From assembly GCA_030848705.1 (NCBI GenBank), contig CM061237.1, positions 84,129,910-84,193,909 of the forward strand: 64,000 nt of DNA, read 5' to 3'. The notes beneath the pieces were generated by a model. The model saw nothing but the letters and a program-made list of their open reading frames with translations. It had not been told where the DNA came from and did not search any database. A program made the position numbers and the translations under genes. Below, piece after piece: positions 21,867 through 33,235 of the stretch (position 1 is the stretch's first letter; the number at the start of each line of letters is the position of its first letter). This stretch comes from Heracleum sosnowskyi (Eukaryota > Streptophyta > Magnoliopsida > Apiales > Apiaceae).

Positions 21867-23249
21867 TGGTACGATTAAGAAATAAATAGAGAATGGCTTA
21901 GAGAGTATTTGAGAAAGTTTGCAGTAAGAGTGTTTGAGAAAATGTGTGTGTGACAGTAAAGTTTGAATTGGAGTAAGTTGTGAAAAGTTTAAACAAATAT
22001 GTGTATTGTATATTAATACAAAATTAAAAATTAAAAACTGAACAGTTTCTAATCAATACACATAACTATTTTACTCCGTGAAACATGTGAGTGGGACACG
22101 TGGCACACATGCAATGACTGACAGCAGTAAATGGCAGTTTCCAATGCGCATGCGCAGTAAAAAGAGCAATAATTACCGCCTATTTTCAAGACACCTTTTA
22201 TCATTTTCAAAACTTCAACAACCCATTATCAATCATACTCTCTATATTCAAAAATAATGTTCCTCCTTAAATTTCGAAATGTCTGAACCACATATTTATT
22301 TTAATCATCAGAGATTAAAAATAAATTACCTCGGTCGTAGAGTACACAGTTCAGCAGCGTTTATCAATTCTCCAACTTTATTAATAATATCTTTTCCCAA
22401 AATGCACAGTTGTGATTTTTGTGTGTGTATAGCAGAGTTCACTGAATATAAATATTGAGAGCATCTCAAAGTGCATAAAAATCCACAAACTAAATCAGTA
22501 AAAACTGGTTGCCCAAACTCTCATATTTAAAATAAATTCTGATGTCATCTAAACTCTGTCACTTATATCCTTTCATTTGGATATTTCTATTGTTTTCACC
22601 CCCTTCATTTTTTTTTTCTTTTCCAGTAATCAGAGGTTGGCTCTAGTCACCAAAAACTTAGAAATTTTAGCCCTTATCTTTTCAATAGGTTCCTGGATCG
22701 TCCCAGTCTTTTTGACTAGTCACCAAAAATTTCAAATTTTAGCCCTTATGCCCACAATAAGGTCTTGGATCTTCCTAGGCAGAACTTGATCTCAAAGGAA
22801 TTTGTACATTTTTGTACATATTTTGCATCAGGGGTGAAATTTCATCAAGTAAAAATATATAAGAGTTTAAACTGACATCTTACACTTTTAGAATTTATGA
22901 GAGAAAGTGCAAACAGCTAATACAGACTCAGTGAATAGAACCAATAAACTAAGAGATGCTATAAATATTGAGACAGTATCATGCTGTGTTAAGTTTCTGC
23001 ACACATTTGAGATTAGATCATGTATAACTTAGATGGATTCATGATTACTTACTGAGAATCATGCTTCATACAATTTTCTTCATCGGTCCATATGATTCAG
23101 ACAATTTCACAATCAACGATTAACATCAGAGTTTATCATCAGAGTATGCTTCCAGAGTTTATCAACATAATTTGAATAACAGTTAACATACGCAGAAAAA
23201 CATGAGCAACATATCACAAAAGAGTAAATTTTGAGTCTAACCAGTATCT
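21867..23249 (-). other. Element B pol-ORF3 spacer
   Basis: This is a 1.4-kb AT-rich spacer without a supported gene. It contains copies of cagagttt/aaactctg (around 22431, 22551 and 23126-23160), a T-rich run near 22608 and a diverged tandem duplication at 22643-22780. It is equivalent in position and size to the S spacer. Confidence 0.7.
22643..22780. repeat. Diverged 72-bp tandem duplication
   Basis: Two copies start at ctagtcaccaaaaa (22643 and 22715) and share the segment ttttagcccttat and a later tggatc. They lie within the B spacer. Confidence 0.75.
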
Positions 23250-26200
23250 CTAGTCAGAACCAGAGACCATTCCTAGTTCATTTACCAGTCTTGTAAATGT
23301 AGCTTCACTCAAAGGCTTGGTGAAGATATTTGCAAGCTGTTGTTCTGTAGACACAAAATGAAGCTCAATATCTCCTTCCTCCACATGTTCCCTGATAAAA
23401 TGATACCTTATGCCGATGTGCTTGGTCATGGAATGCTGTACTGGGTTACCTGTCATAGCAATAGCACTTTGATTATCACAGAAAATAGGTATTTTAGAGT
23501 ACCTTAATCCATAATCCAGCAATTGATTCTTCATCCACAAAATCTGTGCACAACAGCTACCAGAAGAAATATACTCTGCTTCTGCTGTGGATGTGGAAAT
23601 TGACTTTTGTTTCTTGCTGTACCAAGAAACTAATCTGTCACCTAAAAATTGACAGCTTCCACTTGTGCTCTTTCTATCAATCTTACAGCCTGCAAAATCT
23701 GCATCAGAGTAACCAATTAATTTAAACTCTGATTCTCTAGGATACCACAAACCAAGAGTTATGGTTCCTTTGAGATATTTGAAAATTCTCTTCACAGCTG
23801 TTAGATGAGGCTCTCTGGGGTCTGCTTGAAATCTTGCACAAAGGCATGTTGCATACATGATATCTGGTCTACTTGCAGTGAGATAAAGAAGAGACCCTAT
23901 CATTCCTCTGTAGCTTGTCATATCTACTGAGGCTCCTGTGTCTTTGTCTAGCTTTGTTGCAGTTGCCATAGGAGTTGTTGCAGATGAACTATCAAGCATA
24001 TCAAATTTCTTGAGAAGATTTCTGGTATATTTTGCTTGATTGATAAAAATCCCATCATCTGTTTGCTTTACTTGTAAGCCTAGAAAATAACTAAGCTCTC
24101 CCATCATGCTCATTTGATATCTTGACTGCATTAGCTTTGCAAACTTCTTACAGAGTTTATCATTAGTAGACCCAAAGATTATGTCATCCACATAGATTTG
24201 AACTAAAAGCAGATCATTACCAATGTTTAAATAGAACAAGGTTTTATCAATTGTACCTCTAGTGAACCCACTTTCTAAAAGAAATTGAGCCAGAGTTTCG
24301 TACCATGCTCTAGGTGCTTGCTTTAGTCCATAAAGAGCTTTGTCAAGCCTGTAGACATAATCTGGATGTTTGAGATCCACAAATCCAGGTGGTTGTTCAA
24401 CAAAGACTTCTTCTTCAAGTTTCCCATTTAGAAAAGCACTTTTCACATCCATCTGAAAGACTTCGAACTTTTTGTGAGCAGCATATGCTAGAAAAATCCT
24501 TATGGCCTCCAATCTTGCAACTGGAGCAAAGGTTTCATCATAGTCAATTCCTTCCTGTTGAGAATATCCTTTTGCCACAAGTCTAGATTTATTCCTTGTA
24601 ATCACTCCATCATTGTCTGTTTTGTTTCTGAAAACCCACTTTGTACCAACAATAGATCTGTTCTTTGGTCTTGGTACAAGTGTCCAGACTTCATTTCTTT
24701 CAAATTCATTTAACTCTTCCTGCATAGCTGTTATCCAGTTATCATCTTGAAGAGCTTCTTCCACTTTCTTGGGCTCAGTTTGAGACAAGAATGCATGAAA
24801 CAGACATTCATTAGTTGTAGCACTTCTAGTTCTCATACTAGCTTCTGGATCTCCAATTATCAAGTCAGGTGTGTGAGCTTGTGTCCACCTTCTTGCTGTA
24901 GGTAATTGGATTCTATTATCATTATTAGATCCTCCCCCTCGATCCATGCTTTCCTGATTTTCTTCTTGACCATTTGCATTATCTGAGGCTCCCCTTGAAT
25001 TGAACTGCTCAGAGTTTGGATTTTCAGTGTTTGACTCTGAGTTTGGGATAGATTCTTCAGCTGACTCATTTTCAGAATTTGAGTCATCATTTTGAGATGT
25101 TGCTGAAGTATCTTCACGCTCCCCCTCAACTAGTTCTCTATTTTGTTCTGTCAGAGAAACTTCCTCAATGTTTACCAGTAGAGGTTCAGAGTATGCTTCA
25201 TCAGAGTTTGTCGGATTTGCTTCGTCAGAGTTTACATCAACAGAGTTTAGATCTTCATTATCAAATCGAAGTTGATCATGATAATCTTCATCTTCTATTC
25301 AAGTTATCCTCTTGTCATCAAATGACACATGTATAGATTCCATGATCACTTTAGTTCTCAGATTGTAGACTCTGAATGCTTTAGTTGACAGTGGGTATCC
25401 AACAAAAATTCCTTCATCAGCTTTTAAGTCAAACTTGGTCAACTGTTCAGGATGAGTTTTCAACACAAAACACTTGCATCCAAAAATATGAAAATATTTC
25501 AAATTTGGCTTCTTTTCTTTCACCATCTCATATGGTGTTTTCCCATGCCTGTTGATCAGTGTTGCATTCTGAGTAAAACAAGCAGTTTGAACAGCTTCTG
25601 CCCAGAAATAAGTTGGCAATTTTGCTTCTTCAAGCATTGTTCTGGCAGCTTCGATTAAGGTTCTGTTCTTTCTTTCAACTACACCATTTTGCTGTGGAGT
25701 CCCTGGTGCAGAAAATTCTTGCTTCACTCCTCTTTCTTTGCAAAATTCTTCCATTATTGCATTTCTGAATTCAGTACCATTATCACTCCTGATAATTTTC
25801 ACTTTATACTATGATCCTTTGTCCAATAGCTTTACATGATCCATCAGAGTTAAAGCAGTTTCATCCTTCTTTGCTAAGAAATACACCCAAGTGTACCTAG
25901 TGTACTCATCAACAATGACAAGAGCATATTTCTTTCTGCCAAGAGACATTATATTGACTGGACCAAATAGATCAACATGAAGAAGATGATAAGGATCCAC
26001 AACTGAAGATTCAGACTTACCCTTGAAAGATGACTTCCTTTGCTTGGCCTTTTGACAAGAATCACACAGACCATCTAAGCTGAGTATTGACTTTGGAAGT
26101 CCCCTTACAAGATCTTTTCGAATTAGCTCATTGATGTTGTTCAAGTTTAGGTGAGAGAGCTTCTTATGCCATTTCCAACTCTCTTCATTTGACATTTTTG

Positions 26201-26549
26201 CAGACAGACACACAGCTTTTCCTTCAGAGTTTGTTACCAAACTTTCTTCATAGATATTGTTACGTCTGTGTCCAACTAGAACAACTTTCCCTGTAGATTT
26301 ACAAACAACCTCACAGTATTCAGGTTGAAAATCTACATGATATCCTCTGTCACAGATTTGACTCACAGATAGCAGATCATGCTTGAGTCCTGGGACAAGA
26401 GCTACATTTGTGATGATGACACTTCCAAGATTGATATTTCCATATCCCATAGTACGTCCTATGTTGCCATCTCCATAGGAAACTTTTGGGCCAACCTTCT
26501 CCTCATAGTCTGATAGCAGGGCTTTATTTCCAGTCATGTGTCCTGAACA
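23250..26549 (-). pseudogene. pol: Element B pol, 5'-truncated, two in-frame stops
   Basis: This is one continuous minus-strand frame. It starts inside the protease (CSGHMTGN; the LDSG part is damaged at the junction) and runs through the GAG-pre-integrase zinc region (WKWHKKLSHLN...CDSCQKAK) and integrase (VDLFGPV, RSDNGTEF, NGVVERKNRT). Reverse transcriptase (MDVKSAFLNG, YGLKQAPRAW, YVDDIIFGST) and RNase H (GYSDADFAG, AEAEYISSG, IFTKPLSEATF) follow. A TAG at about 25803-25805 lies in integrase, just upstream of RSDNGTEF. A TGA at about 25299-25301 lies after integrase. The Ser/Glu/Asn-rich integrase-RT linker (about 24950-25260) holds many copies of tcagagttt. Confidence 0.9.
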
Positions 26550-26559
26550 TCAAGGTACT

Positions 26560-26676
26560 ATGGAGTTACATTTTGTTCCAAGTGAACAGCAACTTCCAGA
26601 CATTTTTACCAAGCCACTTGATGAATCAACATTCTCAAGACTAGTAAGTGAGCTAGGTATGTTAAATTTCACCTAA
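26560..26676 (+). pseudogene. pol: Element A pol, last 38 codons
   Basis: The plus-strand reading MELHFVPSEQQLPDIFTKPL and onward to TAA (26674-26676) is the C-terminus of copia RNase H. It aligns with the ends of the S and B pols. It lies head to head with B's truncated protease: B reads leftwards from about 26549 and A reads rightwards from 26560. This is the right flank of A after the B insertion and a later deletion. Confidence 0.9.
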
Positions 26677-27205
26677 TTATTTTTGAGATTTTTGCAAGTT
26701 ACAATGTAGCCAGAAATTTGCTATGTTTTTCCGTGAATTAATTTTCTCAGGAAAAAGTGCAATTTTTTCTAAGTCAAAATTACTATGTCAACGAAACGCA
26801 CCATTTCGTTGACAGTCTTAGCATTTTTCTGGGTGTTTCGTTGATAGCTCTTTTATATCAACGAAACGCAGCTTTATCAACGAAATAGACGGGACTTTAA
26901 CCGCCCAATCCTGATTCGTTGATATAGCGCAGTTAATCTGAACCGTTGAAATTTGACACGTCTCTTACCACGATCTATACATACACCCCTGTAAGTATAA
27001 ATCATGGTAATACTTTAAAAGTAACAGTCATATTTTTAAGCCAATCCAGTAATTTACATTGATTATTGGACTTTATTTCTGAGAATTTTTGGGGGAGTAT
27101 TTAAGAAATTCTATTTTCTTTAATATTTTTTTTTACCTGTTCTCAAAAATTCCAAAGGCTTTTATTTCTTCTTCTCTCTAACAAGCAATTCAGTTCGAAG
27201 CTTTT
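26677..27205 (+). other. Element A pol-ORF3 spacer with TTTCGTTGACAG motifs
   Basis: This non-coding spacer contains at least six copies of tttcgttgacag or its complement (tatcaacgaaa variants) between about 26785 and 26950. They include an inverted pair around 26786-26814 separated by caccat-like sequence. The remainder is AT-rich. Confidence 0.85.
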
Positions 27206-27524
27206 ATGCACTCAACAATGGCACCAATAGTCAAGCTTATGTCTGCTGGAGGGTTTATCTATGAGAAGAACAACTCCATCCCTTTTGTTGTCAAGGAAAG
27301 CCCGAACATCATCTTTTTCAAAATGATGGATTTCATGAAGAATTGCAAGTTGAGCTATGCAATGTTTCACTCTACACCACTCTACAATGAGATAATCGAG
27401 GAGATTTGGACCTCATGTGAGTATAGTGGGACAAATTGAACTTTGCAATTCACCATCCAAGGTAATGAGTATATAGTTAACTCTGATGTATTGCAAGCAT
27501 GTCTACATATTCCTGAAAATAACT
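27206..27524 (+). pseudogene. Element A ORF3, N-terminal fragment
   Basis: An ATG at 27206 opens a frame (MHSTMAPIVKLMSAGG) stopped by TGA at 27437-27439. It stays open in the same frame up to the C insertion. Its place after pol and spacer marks it as the start of the third ORF. It is too short to compare confidently with the other ORF3 proteins. Confidence 0.6.
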
Positions 27525-28019
27525 TGTTACGCCGATTACACAATATATAATCAATATAATTATGATAATAACAATAAAGAACACTGTTTATGAATCAACA
27601 ACTGAATTATATAAATAACTCTTCTATTTGTGATGTAAAATATCACAGAGAGCTGCTAGGTTACAAGAATAATGTTTTCAATAATCGCATCCCTTTTAGG
27701 GTTAACCTATCTGTGTTTATATAGTACACAGCTACATAGAATCAATCTCTAATTGATATTCCTATAAATTAGCTATACAAATTATATCAAATTAGGATTG
27801 CTTCTGTCTTCTGTTCCGTTTCCTTGTCTGTCTCAATATATCTTGCTTCTTTCCATCTTTAAGATATATTGCTTCTAGAATCTTCAATGTTAGCACCGAC
27901 AGCTTTAGCAAACTCTCACCCCGTCAGACTTTATCAAACTCTGACTGGCTTCTAGTAAACTCTGATGAATACCTGTTGCTTAAACACTGATAAACACTCA
28001 TCAGCAATTATATCTAACA
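27525..28019 (-). repeat. Element C 3' LTR
   Basis: This complete 495-bp LTR (TGTTACGCC...TCTAACA) is closely similar to the split B LTR. It is the reference that proves S interrupted B's LTR. The PPT TTGGGGGAGAT follows at 28020-28030. The flanking sequence on its left is A's ORF3 (taact). Confidence 0.9.
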
Positions 28020-28164
28020 ATCTCCCCCAACTTGTGCATAATAAAAATGTACAAGTTAAAAGATAATTGATGATGTCAAAACATATAACAAATGCAGTGT
28101 TTATAACATATCAAAGTTTAACTTTTACTTAGAACATAAAACTTTAAAAACTTACAGTCAGACT

Positions 28165-30002
28165 TTACTTAATCTCTTCAATATCAGGCACTGTCCTGAG
28201 ATAGTCAATAAGCAGCCTCCTTTCAGCTTTTGCTAGCTCATCCACCATGATTTCTTTTAACTCCTTAAGCTCTGGATCACTTTCTCCAGTCTGGTAGATG
28301 GCAGATCTCAGAGAATAAATGTTGTTCTTCCTCATTTCATTCCCTAGCCGGATAAAGTATGATTTGTCTGACTCTAGGTTGAATTCTAAAACCTTTATAC
28401 CCAGTGCAGTATTGAACTTGGCATTGTTTCTCTTCATTTCAACAATCTTTCCATAAGCATCTCTATACTTAGGAATATATGCACTTGAAACACCTCCTCC
28501 AAGAAGAACTTTGGATTTCATCATTCTTTCTTTCAGAACTAGAGCAGCATCATGAGTACTTCTATTTTTGATTTTGAGAAGATATAGAACATACTCAAGC
28601 TCTTCCCATAGTTTCAATTGAACATCAGCTTCTCCTATTCTGTATACTCTTCCATCAGACATAAAGTATAACATTACCTCTTTCTTTAACCCTCTATGAT
28701 AAACCATCTGAACAGACTCTAGTTTATCAAGGCTCTCTTGAGATACCCCAATACCAGGTTCTGCCAGTGATGAATGGTCAAAAGGACTGTTATTTATTCT
28801 CTTTTCTCTGTGTGAACCCAATCCAGATTTATCATAAGATTGCTTTCCATGTACTGTTCTGGTTTGAGAAAAGTTCACAGCTTCTAGCTTCAGAGTTTCA
28901 GAAAGTACAGGTCTTAAGAAACCTTGGAGTTGTGGAGCTAGCTGAGTTTGTACAACTTGAGCATTGTCAGAGGTTGTCACAACTTTAGTAGAAACATCAA
29001 CATGAGCAACGTCAGAGGTTGATTTATTTGGCCTTGATTCAACTTGAGCAACGTCAGAGGTTGAATAATTCTTCTTTGGTAACTGTCCTTCTTCTACCAG
29101 TATACCTTTTACTTTATCAGACTTTGCAATCATAGGCCTCCTTATATATTGTAAACTCTGTTGAGAGTTCACATTCTCTTTAATAGAAATTCCCATTTCC
29201 TTTTTCCTAGGAGCCTTGGCCTTTTTCTTGTAAGTACCAGCTTCAATCTTTTTCTGGTGTTCTTCAGCAAGAAGCTTCATCTCAATATCCATATCTTCCA
29301 TTGTGACTTGTCCATCATGTTCTTCTAAAAACAACTTAGCAGCAATCTCTTCATCAGTAGTTGGATTTTCTGAAATCACTAGACTCTTAAGTCTCGAAGA
29401 AGATTGACCACCAGAGTGTTTTCTTTCAGAGTATGTCTGTCTAGCAGAGTTTGACCGAAGTCTCCCTTGCTCTTGAGAAGACTTTGACCTTCTTTCAGCT
29501 CCCCTGCTTCCACCATCATTAGAATCATCCCTCAGTCTCAAGGTTGGAGTCCTTTTGCATTTGTCTTTATGTATTCTCTCCCCCTTTTTGACATCATCAG
29601 GAATAAAAACTGATGTCAGCAATTCTAGTGAAGTAGCAATCGAATCAATCTTAGTAGATATTGCAGCTTGATTGCTTTCAACATTGGTTAGCCTCTTCTT
29701 GATTTCTTCTTGATCCTTGATCAGAGATGAAAATCTAGCTCTATCTTGCTTCATTGCTAAATCCTTAAGAGCAATATCATTACTCAATCCAAGAACAACT
29801 TTGTTTGTCTCATTAAAGCGATTGTGCAATGACTTGACTTGAACAATGGTCGCCTTAAAATGAGTTAACAGCTCAGGATTAGAAATCTCTTCAGCTGACT
29901 TCTGTATAAAATCTGCAGCCCTTTGTGTAGAGAAGATGCAGTCTACTCCTGACCAATTAGCATAATGCATTTCTCTGAAATGAGCTTCAGTTGCATTTTG
30001 GT
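28165..30002 (-). pseudogene. Element C ORF3, 5'-truncated
   Basis: The frame is open for about 600 codons from the truncated side to the stop at 28165. The protein is closely related to the C-terminal three quarters of B ORF3, sharing YANW..DCIF, QRAADF, VKSLHNRF, the KSTSD-like repeats and the SLAEPG...VPDIEEIK domain. It contains Lys/Arg-rich runs (KKKAKAPRKKE) and coiled-coil-like helices but no obvious membrane span. The N-terminal domain present in B is missing because the element is cut at about 30,000. All upstream C sequence (pol, gag, 5' LTR) is lost. Confidence 0.82.
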
Positions 30003-31316
30003 TTTCTTTGATGTAGTTGCATTTTGCATTTCTCTGATTGAATAAGTGTCGAGAGTAGAACGAGAATAGTTAGAATTATTGTGATGAGTTGTTTAATTAT
30101 AGAATCGAGTTCCCGGAGCAAGGGAAAGGGAAAGGGAAAGGTAGAGTGAGCAGAGTCGATCCGACAACAGCTTAGACCAGGCAAGTATCTATGCCTTTAC
30201 TTGTGATAAAATTTATTATTGTCTTGATTACTTGAATACTGTTATCCCCAGAACAATTCAAATTATCAATCTTTTAACCGCATTTGGACAACTGATTCCA
30301 TTTCCTTAGAAATTCTTGATTCTTTGATTTGATCTGCATCGGAAACCCTTATTTCCAATTCACTTGATTATTGTTTACCACCATTTGTTATTGTTTATGA
30401 TCCTTTGATTATTATTGACAACCATTGATTATTTGACTTCCATCTTGACTATTGATTACGGTCATTGATTATCGATTACCAATCTTGATTTCCTTATTGA
30501 ATGAGTACACTGTACCATTGAAATTATTCCATGATTCTTTCTCGATCTTCATTTGATACTGAGCAGTTGAAGCTCTTTTGAAATTACTATACATTGAGTT
30601 TATCTTATTGAGCATGTTATTGTTTATACCCTATGATAGATTTGGCATGTTTTTTTTAAATGGACCAGTAATTGGTCGGGCCATATTTATGGTCGGAATA
30701 ACTTAAGGCCCAGTTTGGCCTAGGATGCAGTAGAGGACTATGCTGTGAGCTAGTCCGGGGTTGATGCGTGGCTGGCCAGCAGCACAACCTTTGATTTGAA
30801 TAAAATGTATAAGCCAAATTCTAATTCTTTTCTTCAATTGTTATTGATACAAAGCATGTGTTAGCTAAATATTGTTGATTCTGATATCATAAATTCATAT
30901 TCTTACAACTGTGATAGAAATGATTCATATGATGTTTACTGAGCAATTTTGGCTCACTCTTACTTGTTGTTTTCTAACCCTATTCCAGTGAAGCGAGAGT
31001 ATGAGTCGGCAGAGCGTGACCGATATTTCACCCGCAGCCAGGAGAGCCCCTCGAGTCATTGTCATTGGCAGGGTAGTTGTTGTTTTGCTTTTATAGATTA
31101 GATGTCTAGATTTGAACTTTAGTTGTGATGTAATAACTCTGATAAAACGGGTATTGTATTAATAAAAGATTGTAGTAGCTTGTGTTCATTGCCATAATCT
31201 GGATGCGGTCTTGGTTAAGGGTTATTTGTGTCTTTATATATTATGCATGTATTAAATAGTGTTCCGTTGGTCGGATGACTCCTTAAATCTGTACCCCGGG
31301 TTTGGAGGGCGTCACA
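30003..31316 (+). repeat. Fragment of a D-type gypsy LTR, inverted relative to D
   Basis: From about 30,030 to 31316 this is the reverse complement of the first 1.3 kb of D's LTR (compare 37692-38960). It ends in ...ggagggcgtcaca. The missing 2 kb is at the left, where it joins C ORF3 with about 25 bp of filler that repeats agttgcattttg. So a D-family element once lay here in plus orientation. Confidence 0.85.
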
Positions 31317-31876
31317 TTTATACCTTCCTTGGTGTTTGGTAAAGACTATCAAGAGCTTATATATCCTTGCTTGATCCTTAAACATCCTTAACAAGCCTTA
31401 AACTTCAAGAAAAAATCAAGAACACTAAAAGTTACTATTCAAAACACTATTCATGCTCATCTTATAATCAAGATTTGGATATGATATCATCCATGGATGA
31501 AGCTAGGATTAAGAGATTACCTTAGTTTGGAAATATGGAAGCTTTAGAATCCATAACCATGATTTTTGATCTTTTATTGTATTGGCTTAATATTTGATCA
31601 TGGATCTTCTCGCTTTCTTAATCTCATAATGATCAATTAATAAATCTTCGACTGCCCGATGAATAGTGAACAAAATTTAAAGATGGAATCTCCTGATTCT
31701 GATCGCGTTTACATTCACTTATCCTCCTTATACATCATTAATATAACTTCGAAACATTCATTCCCTGTCTTCCACATAGTGTGGTCTGAAAATATTTTCA
31801 TCAGCAAATTTACTATTCATCAACATTTACTATTCATCAAAAATATTAACTAAGTCCAAAATTTGGGGTTATTACA
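31317..31876 (-). repeat. Fragment of an E-related LTR, minus orientation
   Basis: Read on the minus strand, it begins at 31876 with TGTAATAACCCC, the E LTR start. It is recognisable but diverged over about 560 bp, with gaps. Its start abuts the transposase at 31877. The other end is cut by the D-type LTR fragment. Confidence 0.75.
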
Positions 31877-33235
31877 ACCTGCGACTACGAGTCATATGAG
31901 ATGGCATGCTGAACATTATCAAGAAGATGAGGTGATGCGACATTGTTCAGACTCTAAGGAGTGGCAACAATTTAACAGAGCACACCCCTCATTTTCATCA
32001 GAGACAAGAAATGTTAGGCTCGGACTTTCTGCTGATAGATTTTAGCCATTTGGTAAATCAGGTAGTCAGTATTCTTCTTGGCCAATTGTAGTGACCCCAT
32101 ATAATTTGCCACCATGGATGTGTTCGAAAGATCCATATATGTTTTTGTCTGTACTTGTTCCGGGACCAAAAAACCCAAAGCAGAAGATAGATGTTTATCT
32201 CTAACCATTAATTGCTGAGTTAAAAATGTTGTAAGAAGACGGAGTTGAGACATGGGATTCTTCTTTGAAGCAAAATTTTCAGAAGCGAGCTACATTGTTG
32301 TGGACTGTGAGTGACTTTCCTGCTATGTCTATGTTATCTGGGTAGACGACTGCTGGTCATTTAGCTTGTCCTCATTGCGCTCATGATCATGATGCTTATA
32401 ATCTTTCGCATGGTGGGAAAACAACTTGGTTTGATATTCATCAAAAGTTTCTACCTGCTAATCATCCCTTTCGAAAGAATAAGAATTGGTTTACAAAGGG
32501 AAAGACAGTGTCTGAATCGGCCCCACCTATACGAACATGTAAAATTGGCCCTATCCATAAATTTAGCTTCAAACCTTAAATGTGGCACACTTGTAATATT
32601 GCATTAATTTTTTTATGTCTACATGGATATGTGAAGATGTATTACAAGAGATTGAGTCACTTGGATTGATGAAAATTACAAAATTGGGAAGTGATGAGCA
32701 CAATGCTAAAATCATGAAAACATATAAATGTGGATGGAAAAAATAGAGTATCTTTTGGGATTTGCCATATTTGAGGAAATTATCCATCAGACACAATCTT
32801 GATGTCATGCATATTGAAAAGAACGTTTTTGAAAATATTTTCAACACTATCATGGCAGTTGAAGGTAAAACCAAAGATAATGCTAAATCCAGACGTGATA
32901 TTGCATCCCTTTGTCGGAGGCCCGAGTTAGCATTCGATGAATTAACACAAAAGTATCCAAAAGCATGTTATAGCTTAGACAAGAATGGCAAGGAAACATT
33001 GTTGCATTTGTTGAAGGATTTAAAGTTTCCGGATGGATATGTGTCGAACATGGGGTATTGCATCAACATTAAAAAATACAAGTTATTTGGAATGAAAAGT
33101 CATGATTGTTATGTGTTTATGCAACGACTTCTGCCGATTGCTTTTCGAGAATTGCTACCTACCACTGTTTGGGAATGTGTGACTGAATTAAGTCTTTTTT
33201 TCAAAGATCTCACTTCAGCTACTTTGAAGGTCAGC
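31877..33235 (+). pseudogene. CACTA TNP2 transposase remnant, first part
   Basis: This resembles the TNP2/En-Spm transposase of plant CACTA elements, which cuts and moves the element DNA. The readings ...RWHAEHYQED, RNVRLGLSADRF, PYNLPPWMC, SMLSG, ACPHCAHD and NHPFRKNKNWF occur in the expected order from 31877. A longer open piece at 32762-33235 contains HNLDVMHIEKNVFEN and LPIAFRELLP. In-frame stops (for example after LSADRF at about 32043) and frameshifts interrupt it. The N-terminus is cut by an LTR fragment. The reading stops where E inserted (tcagc, 33231-33235) and resumes at 58911. Confidence 0.85.

Larger units (their letters stand above)
4032..26549 (-). mobile_element. Element B: Sirevirus-like copia, 5' half deleted, split by S
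   Basis: B lies on the minus strand inside A's pol. Its 3' LTR starts at 4032 (TGTTAG) next to A sequence atgag. The LTR is split by S and ends at 18087. ORF3 (18234-21866), a long spacer and pol (23250-26549) follow to the right. The gag, PBS and 5' LTR are absent: at about 26550 the sequence jumps to the end of A's pol. One deletion therefore removed B's 5' half together with A's RT and RNase H. C at 27.5 kb is a relative, with a very similar LTR and ORF3. Confidence 0.85.
1..27524 (+). mobile_element. Element A: decayed Sirevirus-like Ty1/copia, interrupted
   Basis: This is a plus-strand copia element whose 5' LTR and gag start lie outside the window. Its surviving parts are gag (to 2305), protease to integrase (2311-4031), the last 38 codons of pol (26560-26676), a pol-ORF3 spacer and the first part of ORF3 (27206-27524). 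The gap between 4031 and 26560 is filled by element B, which itself contains S. A's reverse transcriptase and most of RNase H are missing, so a deletion followed B's insertion. The right end is cut by element C. The order gag, protease, integrase, (RT-RH), ORF3 is that of Sirevirus-type copia elements. It has several stops and frameshifts and is not competent. Confidence 0.85.

Noticed and set aside
22560..22800. Small plus-strand frame in the B spacer
   Set aside because: It spans a diverged tandem duplication and low-complexity T-rich DNA, without protein-like features.
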